The notes beneath the pieces were generated by a model that was not told the origin of the DNA, did no database searches, and worked only from the letters and a program-made list of their open reading frames with translations. Source: Lachnospiraceae bacterium (GTDB taxonomy: Bacteria; Bacillota; Clostridia; Lachnospirales; Lachnospiraceae). From it: 64,000 nt of DNA. Positions 34,543 to 41,947 of the stretch are shown here, piece by piece. Position 1 is the first letter of the stretch; every line of letters begins with the position of its first letter. Position numbers and translations under genes: made by a program. The stretch is taken from NCBI GenBank assembly GCA_910574715.1, contig CAJTCH010000020.1, positions 20,400 through 84,399 of the forward strand, given 5' to 3'.

Positions 34543-35865
34543 CTATTTCCTTTCATTCACCTGCCAAAATTGCCGGGTCACTTCCCTCAGTTTTTCTTTT
34601 GCCGCAGCCGCGTCGACCGTCAGCATCCTACCGTCTTTCTTAAGCTGCCTTCCGCCGACGAATACATTCTTCACATTCTGCGGATTGGTAAATAACACCA
34701 ACTGGTCGTACACATTCTTCTCATTTACCGGAGTCGGCTGTTCCAGACTAACGGTGATCACATCCGCAAGATTGCCTTCCTTCAATACTCCCGCGTCTGT
34801 AAGGCCGATCGCCTGCGCACCCATGGACGTCGCCATCTCGTACACTGTCTTCGCCGGCATCACCTGGGGATCCTGCTGGTTCGCCTTATGCATCAGGAAC
34901 GCGCCCCGCATGACTTCAAAGAAGTTGTTAACGTAACCGTCCGTGCCAAGCCCTACCGTCATTCCTCTGTCAAGCATCTTCGTTACCGGGGCGAACCCTC
35001 CGCCCACCTCGCAGTTGGACAGCGGCATGGACACCGCCTTCACCTTGTGCTTTGACAGGATATCGAGTTCTGTGTCCGTTGCCTGGACTATCTGGGAGGC
35101 GAGAACCTGTTCATCCAGATATCCGAGTTCCTCATAGATCTCAACCGGCGTCTTGCCGTATTCTTTCCGGCACCACTCCGGTTCGAATACGCTCTCGCTT
35201 AAGTGCATATGGATCATACAGTGGTTCTCCTGCGATAATTCCTTCGCCTGCTTTACAAATTCCTTGGAGCAGGTAAACAGAGTATGTATACTGTTGATTC
35301 CCTGTACCAGTCCGCCCTCCCGGTTATACTTCTTCACAAATTCTATATTCTCACGCAAGCCTTCCTGTCCGTTTTCTTTGCTTTTTCTCTCACATGCCTC
35401 AAAGGATAAGCGCCCCCGAAGCCCGGCTTCTTCCACGACCTTCTTCTCTACCTCCAACGCTCCCGGGATCGCATTGGGTCCTTCCAGGATATCCACAAAT
35501 GAAGTCACGCCGCTGTCGATCATTTCCGCACACGCCCACCTGGACGTCGCTTCCACTAACTCGTGGTTCAGCCGGTCCTCTACATAAGGCCACCAGAAAT
35601 CATCCAGGAAGCTTTCAAACTCTGTCACCATCGCTTCCGCCGTGATCCCGTGGGACAGGAAGCCGTACATGTGGTTGTGTCCGTTGACGAAGCCCGGCAG
35701 GATCATCTCATCCGGTACTTCTATAAGTTTGTCTGCTTCATTTACCAGAAGCTTGTCGTTGGGGGCGATCTGTACGATCCTGTCCTCCTCCATTCTCAAT
35801 CCGTAATCTTTTTTAAGGCCGTTTTCCGTCATTAAAAAAGCACCCTTAATTACTGTTGCAGACAT
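34543..35865 (-). CDS. ssnA: SsnA-type amidohydrolase
   Basis: 440 residues, close to the length of E. coli SsnA. Amidohydrolase metal motifs: PGFVNGHNHMYGF (about residue 62), MIHMHLSESVFEP and GLGTDGYVNNF. SsnA is found in anaerobic purine-degradation loci and is needed for urate breakdown in such bacteria; its exact ring substrate is not settled. It is the first gene of the cluster. AAAGGAG precedes the ATG. About 230 bp of leader with two terminator-like hairpins lies upstream. Confidence 0.9.
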   Translation of the reverse strand: MSATVIKGAFLMTENGLKKDYGLRMEEDRIVQIAPNDKLLVNEADKLIEVPDEMILPGFVNGHNHMYGFLSHGITAEAMVTEFESFLDDFWWPYVEDRLNHELVEATSRWACAEMIDSGVTSFVDILEGPNAIPGALEVEKKVVEEAGLRGRLSFEACERKSKENGQEGLRENIEFVKKYNREGGLVQGINSIHTLFTCSKEFVKQAKELSQENHCMIHMHLSESVFEPEWCRKEYGKTPVEIYEELGYLDEQVLASQIVQATDTELDILSKHKVKAVSMPLSNCEVGGGFAPVTKMLDRGMTVGLGTDGYVNNFFEVMRGAFLMHKANQQDPQVMPAKTVYEMATSMGAQAIGLTDAGVLKEGNLADVITVSLEQPTPVNEKNVYDQLVLFTNPQNVKNVFVGGRQLKKDGRMLTVDAAAAKEKLREVTRQFWQVNERK

Positions 35866-35914
35866 CTTCTTTCTCCTTTCTTAACAAATAGATCTTTCTG
35901 TTAGCTTTTTCTTT

Positions 35915-35962
35915 GAAAAAAAAAGAGCCCAGCAACCTTTGTGAAAGGTTGCCAAACTCTTC
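35915..35962 (-). promoter_or_regulatory. Leader attenuator 2 of the purine operon
   Basis: On the minus strand: AAGAG, unpaired TTTG, stem GCAACCTTT/AAAGGTTGC with loop CAC, unpaired TGGG, CTCTT, then a run of T. It is a complete intrinsic terminator lying between promoter and gene, about 50 bases before ssnA. Internal-loop sequence and stem match the copies at 36012 and 39655. Confidence 0.75.
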
Positions 35963-36011
35963 TTCGAGTGCCTGACTTTATAGCTCTGACTTTTCTTGTC
36001 AGAAATTGATG

Positions 36012-36060
36012 AAAAAAAGAGAAGCCTTCCGGCCTTTGTGAAAGGTCGGCAAACTTCTCT
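36012..36060 (-). promoter_or_regulatory. Leader attenuator 1 of the purine operon
   Basis: On the minus strand: AGAGAAG, unpaired TTTG, stem with CCGACCTTT/AAAGGCCGG, loop CAC, unpaired AAGG, CTTCTCT, then seven T. A second complete terminator form in tandem with the one at 35915. A small hairpin TCTGAC/GTCAGA lies between the two (about 35985-36003). Confidence 0.75.
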
Positions 36061-36090
36061 GTGAGTTCGTTCTTTATTAACTTTTTCTAT

Positions 36091-36119
36091 ATATTATATC
36101 ATTGTTTTATATTTGTCAA
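36091..36119 (-). promoter_or_regulatory. Promoter of the purine-degradation operon
   Basis: On the minus strand TTGACA (36114-36119), 17-bp spacer, TAATAT (36091-36096), in an AT-rich stretch. Transcription would start about 36085 and pass both attenuator hairpins before ssnA. Confidence 0.75.
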
Positions 36120-36240
36120 TATATTTTTGTAAAATTTTTATAATATTATCTTTTACTTTATAACTTCTCAGGAAATATTGCCGAAAATATCCGACGGGCA
36201 ATTGGCACATCCGCTGTATCTGCGCTTCCTGCAATCCCTC

Positions 36241-37503
36241 CTAATGTTCAGAGAATATGGCAGGATACTTGACACGATTCTTATTCCGGCACTCATATAG
36301 CACATCATCCGCCATCTCAAGGATATCTGCCACCGTCATCTTATTCTCCTTGCCCTTAACCTCCAGGACGCCATAGCTGAAGCTGCACTGATATTTCGCG
36401 TAGACCTCCTCCTGGAATTCCCTCATGATCTCGGCAAGCTTACGGTTAATCAGCTCAGCCATATTACCGGAAAGAATCACGCAGAATTCATCTCCGTCAA
36501 TTCGTGTAAATGTATCGCCGCCTCGGAAATTCTTCTTGACGATCTCCACGAACTTCTGGATATATTCATCTCCCACATCATGGCCGAACGTCTCATTCAC
36601 ATATTCCAACCCGTCTAACTGCAGATAGCAGAGCGTCGCCTCCAACTCGTCACGCAGAACGATCCCCATATATTCTTCAAAGAACAGACGGTTCTTTGTC
36701 CCCGTCAGCGGATCATGGTAAGCCTTGCTGGTCATATTACGGGCGTTGCGCTTCTCATCCGTGATATCTACCACGACATGCACGTAGGAAGACCGTTCCT
36801 TCCACTCCATCTGGAAAGACGTCACACGGTAAAATGTATCCGCTTCACCTTCCATCTCCCACACCTGATACTGCTCATGGCTTCTCCAATTCAGAAGCTC
36901 CGACTGGAAAGAAAGACGCCTCTTGCAGGTCTGACAGAAGGTATCTTCTATGACTCCCACCTGCTTTTTCTTATTGCAGTATATGATCTCGCTGGTATCT
37001 CTGTCCACAACAAGCAGCCATTCCTTGCGTTTGCTCAGCATCTCCACCAGGAGTTCGTTGTAACCCTCGATCATCTCCGCCCGGCGCTCCGCCTTCTCCG
37101 CCGCTTCCTTAAGCTGTTCCTCCCGATCCTTAAGCTGCCTCGTCATCTCGTTAAACGCATCGGAGAATTCTCCCAGGAAAGCTACGTGCTGAGAATAATC
37201 TCCCTTCGTGACCTGCTGCGCCTGCCATGTGAGATGATTCAGATTCGCATGTAGGTTCTTAAGATTCTCACACAGGAAATTATATTCCTTCGGAAATTCT
37301 ACCGACAGATTCCCTTTTGAAAGTTCCGCAGAATATGTGACCAACTCATTTACTGCATTCTGCATGTACTGCAGTCCGCGTCCCAGATCCCGGTAAGGTT
37401 CGCTGAGTTCACCGACTTCAAGCTGTTCTATCCACGAATCGTATAATATCCCTCTCAAATATTCAAACAAAAGCTCACAATTCTTATTCGCATCTGTTCC
37501 CAT
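36241..37503 (-). CDS. GGDEF-domain protein (diguanylate cyclase-like)
   Basis: 420 residues without membrane segments. A HAMP-like helical region (about 40-145), a coiled coil (about 140-165), a PAS-like sensor region (about 165-255) with a CQTCKRR pair of Cys, then the GGDEF domain from about 265 (AYHDPLTGTKNRLFFEEYM). The active-site motif reads RIDGDEF, so the first Gly of GGDEF is Asp; activity is uncertain. It starts 12 bp after a V4R-domain gene and probably receives its signal. It ends just downstream of, and points toward, the purine-operon promoter region. Confidence 0.88.
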   Translation of the reverse strand: MGTDANKNCELLFEYLRGILYDSWIEQLEVGELSEPYRDLGRGLQYMQNAVNELVTYSAELSKGNLSVEFPKEYNFLCENLKNLHANLNHLTWQAQQVTKGDYSQHVAFLGEFSDAFNEMTRQLKDREEQLKEAAEKAERRAEMIEGYNELLVEMLSKRKEWLLVVDRDTSEIIYCNKKKQVGVIEDTFCQTCKRRLSFQSELLNWRSHEQYQVWEMEGEADTFYRVTSFQMEWKERSSYVHVVVDITDEKRNARNMTSKAYHDPLTGTKNRLFFEEYMGIVLRDELEATLCYLQLDGLEYVNETFGHDVGDEYIQKFVEIVKKNFRGGDTFTRIDGDEFCVILSGNMAELINRKLAEIMREFQEEVYAKYQCSFSYGVLEVKGKENKMTVADILEMADDVLYECRNKNRVKYPAIFSEH

Positions 37504-37515
37504 TCCACATCCTCC

Positions 37516-38055
37516 TTATTCCTCTATATCCGCCCGGAACCGGCATACCCTGTCTCCGGTCGCCCAACAATTCACCTCCGTCGCATTATAAACTCTACCT
37601 GTATACGAAGTAAGAATTCCTGCCAAAAAGCCCTCGTCATAGTTGCATACTGTTTCCCCAAGAAGAGGCAGTCCGGAACAATCGGCATCCTCGGATACCG
37701 TAAGTACCATCTTACCCGTCTCTTCATCAAACTTCTCAATCCGGAGGACCCCCATCTTAAATTCTTCCAGACGCTTCTGAAGCTGTGACGTAAATTCTGA
37801 CAGTTCCAGAGATGAATCCAGATACTTTTCTGCAAAATACGTTCCGGCACGGAACCCGGCGCTCCGAAATATATCTATCTGCTCTTCCTTTCCAAACCTC
37901 GCACTCAATTCTTCGCGGAGAGAATACTCCAAGAGCCTGTATACCGCAACCGGAAGCTCCGTCCCCAAATTCTCTCTGCCGTTTTCCTGCGCCTTCATGT
38001 AATCTGCAAGAGAAAGTTCCTTTCTGTTCTTCAAAAAAATGTTGTCTTCCATCAT
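37516..38055 (-). CDS. V4R-domain (4-vinyl reductase-like) sensor protein
   Basis: 179 residues. The C-terminal half (about 85-175) has V4R features: FRAGTYFAEKYL, CSGLPLLGETVCNYDEGFLAG (given as CSGLPLLGETVC and NYDEGFLAG), and VNCWATGDRVCRFRADIEE with conserved Cys. Such domains bind small molecules or metal/haem. The ATG at 38055 has AAAGGGAAG upstream. It is co-transcribed with the GGDEF gene 12 bp downstream, so the pair likely forms a two-protein signalling unit. Confidence 0.8.
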   Translation of the reverse strand: MMEDNIFLKNRKELSLADYMKAQENGRENLGTELPVAVYRLLEYSLREELSARFGKEEQIDIFRSAGFRAGTYFAEKYLDSSLELSEFTSQLQKRLEEFKMGVLRIEKFDEETGKMVLTVSEDADCSGLPLLGETVCNYDEGFLAGILTSYTGRVYNATEVNCWATGDRVCRFRADIEE

Positions 38056-38134
38056 GCTTCCCTTTCTTAGTAAATATAGTCTACCGATCATATTATAATA
38101 TATTACGTTTGCTTTGCCAATAATAAAAAACCCA

Positions 38135-39481
38135 TTACAAATCCAGCGCGGAAGGATTCAGCAGGAATTCATAGAGTCCCAGATGAAGGATCCCATCTTC
38201 GTCAATCCACGGCTTCATCCCACTCTTCACGACAATAATCTTTCGGAAGAAATCTTTGACTCCCAAAAGCGGCCGAAGCTCCGTCTTTTCCTTCTGTGCG
38301 TCACTTGTGGTCAATGCAGATTGGATGTAATATTTTTTGGCTCCTTTATTGATGACAAAATCAATTTCACAGCTAACCTTCTTCCTTTTTCCTGCCGCAT
38401 CCGTCTCAAAAATCTCAACAACACCTACATCAACCGAATATCCTCTGCCAATCAGTTCATTGTACATGATATTCTCCATAATGTGCGTCTCCTCCTGCTG
38501 TCTCATATTCAGCCGAACATTCCTGAGTCCTATATCACTGCAATAATACTTTGATGGATAAGAAAAATACTTCTTCCCCTTTATATCATACCGTTTTGCC
38601 TGACGGAACAAAAAGGCCTCGGACAGATATGTCAGATAGCTGGCAATCGTACCGCTATCCACTTTGATTCCTTTTACCGTCTGTAACGTATTCGCAATTT
38701 TTCTGGCATTCGTCAGAGACCCTACAGATGAACACAGATCATCTGTCAACTCACTCAAAACTTCTGGAAGGCCAATCTGATACCGTTCAATGATGTCTTT
38801 AAAATATACTTCCTCGAAAAGGGAGAACAGATATTTGAATTTATCTTCCTCTGTCTTCCTGAACAGCACCAGAGGCATGCCGCCATACAAAGCATATTCC
38901 TCATAAGCCTCAGCTCTGTCTCCGCCTACATAGTCAAAATACTCTTTGAAAGAAAGCGGGTGGACTTCAACAGAATCGCCGCGGCCTCGAAAAGCAGTCA
39001 TCACATCTTTGGATAGCATTTTAGAATTGCTTCCAGTTACATATATATCTACATTGCGAAGCCGCAGCAATCCATTCAGAACATTGTAAAGACGGATACT
39101 TTCCGGATCCTTAAGCTCCTCTCGAGAAATCGCATACTGCACTTCGTCGATAAAGATATAAAATATGCCTTCCTGTCCTGTAATCTGAGAGCGGATGTAT
39201 TCGGATAATTTCGCCGGGTCACGATAAGTTATATTCAGATCATCATCCAGAGCAATAGTTATGATATGGTCTCTTGGAATCCCATCTCCCAACAGGTAAT
39301 CGTAGAACAGGTTAAACAGCAGAAAACTCTTACCGCATCGACGAATACCCGTAATAACTTTAATTAGCCCATTCTCTCTCCGGTTAATAAGCTGCTCCAG
39401 ATAACTGTCCCTCTTAATACAGTCACCAGATCTCCCATAACTGCCATATGGTTTAAATGCAGAATTATTTCCCATATTCAC
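38135..39481 (-). CDS. AAA ATPase with DUF4143 domain
   Basis: 448 residues. Walker A TGIRRCGKSFLLF (about residue 42), Walker B-like IFYIFIDEVQYA, sensor YVTGSNSKMLSKD, then the C-terminal DUF4143 region with a nuclease-like fold (CEIDFVINKGAKKYYIQSA resembles a restriction-endonuclease-fold E..D core). Such proteins are common, often mobile, and have no settled role; defence or toxin links have been proposed. Preceded by no clear operon partner. Confidence 0.85.
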   Translation of the reverse strand: MNMGNNSAFKPYGSYGRSGDCIKRDSYLEQLINRRENGLIKVITGIRRCGKSFLLFNLFYDYLLGDGIPRDHIITIALDDDLNITYRDPAKLSEYIRSQITGQEGIFYIFIDEVQYAISREELKDPESIRLYNVLNGLLRLRNVDIYVTGSNSKMLSKDVMTAFRGRGDSVEVHPLSFKEYFDYVGGDRAEAYEEYALYGGMPLVLFRKTEEDKFKYLFSLFEEVYFKDIIERYQIGLPEVLSELTDDLCSSVGSLTNARKIANTLQTVKGIKVDSGTIASYLTYLSEAFLFRQAKRYDIKGKKYFSYPSKYYCSDIGLRNVRLNMRQQEETHIMENIMYNELIGRGYSVDVGVVEIFETDAAGKRKKVSCEIDFVINKGAKKYYIQSALTTSDAQKEKTELRPLLGVKDFFRKIIVVKSGMKPWIDEDGILHLGLYEFLLNPSALDL

Positions 39482-39615
39482 CCTCCTCGCTATTCATTCA
39501 GAAATACGATGCATTTCACCCAAGTTCTGAATCTATTATACCCAACTTTAATCTAAATATCAATTCTATTCAAAACTTTCTTGTTTTGCACCATACTTTG
39601 GAATGAAAATAACTA

Positions 39616-39644
39616 TTGACAAAAAAAAGATTCTTGTGTACATT
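39616..39644 (+). promoter_or_regulatory. Promoter of ygeX
   Basis: TTGACA (39616-39621), 17-bp spacer, TACATT (39639-39644) with TG one base before the -10 element (extended -10). An attenuator-like hairpin follows at once. The stretch 39482-39615 before it shows nothing else. Confidence 0.65.
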
Positions 39645-39654
39645 AATAATAGCA

Positions 39655-39706
39655 TAAGAGAGTTTGTCGACCTTTTTTGAAAAGGCCGATAAGCTCTTAT
39701 TTTTTA
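39655..39706 (+). promoter_or_regulatory. Leader attenuator of ygeX
   Basis: AAGAG, AGTTTG, stem TCGACCTTT / AAAGGCCGA, TAAG, CTCTT, then ATTTTTT. Same plan and same GTTTGnCnACCTTT core as the two hairpins in the ssnA leader 3.6 kb away, but on the other strand. It lies directly after the promoter, about 55 bases before ygeX. Confidence 0.75.
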
Positions 39707-39761
39707 CACTGAATATCGTATATATTCTATCCCGGCAGGATACAAAAGAAAGGAGAACAAC

Positions 39762-40970
39762 ATGAATCAAATCAAATGGATCAAAAATTCACTTCCGAAA
39801 ACAGAGGATCAGAACCTCAAATATCTGTCTCCCAAGGAATCTAAAAAGGTCCGTGCTTTTCACGAGAGCTTCCCGCAGTACACCAAGACACCTCTTGTGA
39901 AGCTGGATCAAATGGCTAAACATCTGGGACTTGGGAACATATTCATCAAGGACGAATCTTACCGCTTCGACCTGAATGCATTCAAGGTATTAGGAGGCTC
40001 TTACGCGATCGCCAAATATATCGCACAGAAATTAGGCCGCGATGTCAGCGAAGTTCCTTACTCCGTTCTGACCTCCGAGAAACTCAGAGAGGAATTCGGA
40101 CAGGCAACCTTCTTCACTGCCACCGACGGCAATCACGGCCGCGGGGTTGCATGGGCTGCAAACAAATTAAACCAGAAATGTGTCATCTACATGCCGATTG
40201 GAACCACCCAGACCCGCTTGAACCACATATTGAATGAGAATGCCAAGGCAACCATCGAGAATCTGAACTACGACGACTGTGTCCGTAAGGCTGCCGCCGA
40301 AGCAGATGAAACTCCAAACGGAGTGATCATCCAGGATACTGCCTGGGAAGGCTATGAGGAGATTCCGACCTGGATCATGCAGGGATACGGGACCATGGCT
40401 TATGAGGCAGACGAACAGTTGGGCGAATACGGCTGCGACCGCCCGACACATATCTTCATCCAGGCAGGCGTGGGATCTCTCGCCGGAGCCGTACAGGGAT
40501 ATTTTGCAAACCGATATGCCGGTAACGAGCCTACGGTCGTTATCGTAGAAGCTGACGTTGCCGCATGCCTCTATAAGAGCGCGGTTGCATGCGACGGTAA
40601 ACCGCATATTGTGGACGGTGATATGCTGACACTGATGAATGGTCTGGCATGCGGAGAACCAAGTACCATTTCCTGGGATATCCTGCGCAACCACGTAGAT
40701 ACCTTCGTCTCCTGCCCTGACTGGGTAACAGCAAAGGGAATGCGTCTTCTGGCCGCTCCGATAAAGGGCGATACTCCGGTGACTGCCGGCGAATCCGGCG
40801 CGGTGACCATGGGACTGCTCTATAATCTGATGAAGAATGAAGAGTATAAGGAACTGCGCGACCAGTTGAAGCTTAACGAAAATTCCAAGGTATTATTATT
40901 CTCCACAGAAGGAGATACCGATCCGGGCAGATATAAATCTATCGTGTGGGATGGGAAGGATTCTCTATAA
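39762..40970 (+). CDS. ygeX: Diaminopropionate ammonia-lyase
   Basis: 402 residues, fold-type II PLP enzyme. The PLP lysine is in FDLNAFKVLGGSYA (about residue 77), with FFTATDGNHGRGVAWA and a Gly-rich phosphate loop FIQAGVGSLAGAV. It converts 2,3-diaminopropionate to pyruvate and two ammonia, the last step proposed for anaerobic purine degradation with ygeY and hyuA. AAAGGAG precedes the ATG. It is monocistronic, with its own promoter and an attenuator matching the main purine operon, which supports joint control. Confidence 0.93.
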   Translation: MNQIKWIKNSLPKTEDQNLKYLSPKESKKVRAFHESFPQYTKTPLVKLDQMAKHLGLGNIFIKDESYRFDLNAFKVLGGSYAIAKYIAQKLGRDVSEVPYSVLTSEKLREEFGQATFFTATDGNHGRGVAWAANKLNQKCVIYMPIGTTQTRLNHILNENAKATIENLNYDDCVRKAAAEADETPNGVIIQDTAWEGYEEIPTWIMQGYGTMAYEADEQLGEYGCDRPTHIFIQAGVGSLAGAVQGYFANRYAGNEPTVVIVEADVAACLYKSAVACDGKPHIVDGDMLTLMNGLACGEPSTISWDILRNHVDTFVSCPDWVTAKGMRLLAAPIKGDTPVTAGESGAVTMGLLYNLMKNEEYKELRDQLKLNENSKVLLFSTEGDTDPGRYKSIVWDGKDSL

Positions 40971-40994
40971 TCTGAGCCAAATACCTCGTAAAAA

Positions 40995-41035
40995 AATAAT
41001 AGACTCATAAGTTACCTACTCATGAGTCTATTATT
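40995..41035. terminator. Bidirectional terminator between ygeX and yitT-like gene
   Basis: A perfect 14-bp stem (AATAATAGACTCAT and complement) with a 13-base loop, followed by TTATTTTTTT on the minus strand and TTATTAT on the plus strand. Confidence 0.85.
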
Positions 41036-41047
41036 ATGCTTTAAACG

Positions 41048-41908
41048 CTACTGCCCTCTCTCTATCGTAAATCCTCTCCCCCGCACCTCATTGATCTGCG
41101 TGATCGTAATAAATGCCTGGGGATCGATCATCTGAACCATCTGGTTGATAGAATACAGCTTCCGGTTCGGTATCACACACAGCACGCCTTTCTGCTGCTT
41201 CGCGCCGTACCCGGTCTCAATATGGACCATGGTAACCCCCGCATCCATCTCCTTTAACACCTTCTCCTTCACTTCTTCATATTTCTCGGTAATGATAAAT
41301 AGCTGGATCTGTGCCTGTCCCATCAGCATCACCCGGTTCAGCGCCATCGTAGACACGATCAGCACCAGGATACCGTACAAGATCTGCTCTGAATTCGAGA
41401 AAAGAGCCTGGCACAGCAGTACGGTAAAATCTACGACATATACGAACACTGCCAGAGATATATGGAACCATTTGTGCAGCACCAGCGCAAGGATATCTGT
41501 TCCGCCCGTAGACGCGCCTACACGCACCACCAGGCCGATCCCCAATCCCAGCAGAGCGCCGCCGTACAGTGCTGCAAGCATGATGTTATCCGTAAGCTCC
41601 GTGATCCCCGGGATACTCCTCATGACCGACAGAAAGACCGGATACACAAATGTACTGATCAATGTCGTCAATGCGAATTTTTTGCCCAATACGATCGTAC
41701 CCAACACGAACAGAACAATATTTACCAAAAATATAATGGCTGACAGGTCTAATGCAATAAAATGTCCGATCGTAAGACCGATCCCCGTCGCGCCGCCCAT
41801 GATGATCCCCTGCGGCACGAGAAACGCCGCAACGGTAAATGCCAGGACGGCGTTCCCAAGCAGAACACAGACCAATGTCTCCATACTCTTCTTCCAGTTC
41901 TTCTTCAT
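41048..41908 (-). CDS. YitT-family membrane protein (DUF161/DUF2179)
   Basis: 286 residues: five or six membrane segments in the first 200 residues (GGATGIGLTIGH, GLGIGLVVRVGASTGGTDI), then a soluble DUF2179 domain (GVTMVHIETGYGAKQQKGVL). Widely conserved in Firmicutes; transport role suspected but unproven. Single gene with a terminator after it. Confidence 0.88.
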   Translation of the reverse strand: MKKNWKKSMETLVCVLLGNAVLAFTVAAFLVPQGIIMGGATGIGLTIGHFIALDLSAIIFLVNIVLFVLGTIVLGKKFALTTLISTFVYPVFLSVMRSIPGITELTDNIMLAALYGGALLGLGIGLVVRVGASTGGTDILALVLHKWFHISLAVFVYVVDFTVLLCQALFSNSEQILYGILVLIVSTMALNRVMLMGQAQIQLFIITEKYEEVKEKVLKEMDAGVTMVHIETGYGAKQQKGVLCVIPNRKLYSINQMVQMIDPQAFITITQINEVRGRGFTIERGQ

Positions 41909-41947
41909 CTTATCCTACGACCTCTCTCCACCAATATTCCCTGACTT

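Noticed and set aside
35915..36060. ANTAR-type dual hairpin target
   Set aside because: The loops are CAC or TTTCACAAA, not hexaloops with A1 and G4.
17639..36119. Selenocysteine or frameshift in the purine cluster
   Set aside because: All genes are intact without internal TGA, although YgeY-type enzymes are linked to selenium in other bacteria.
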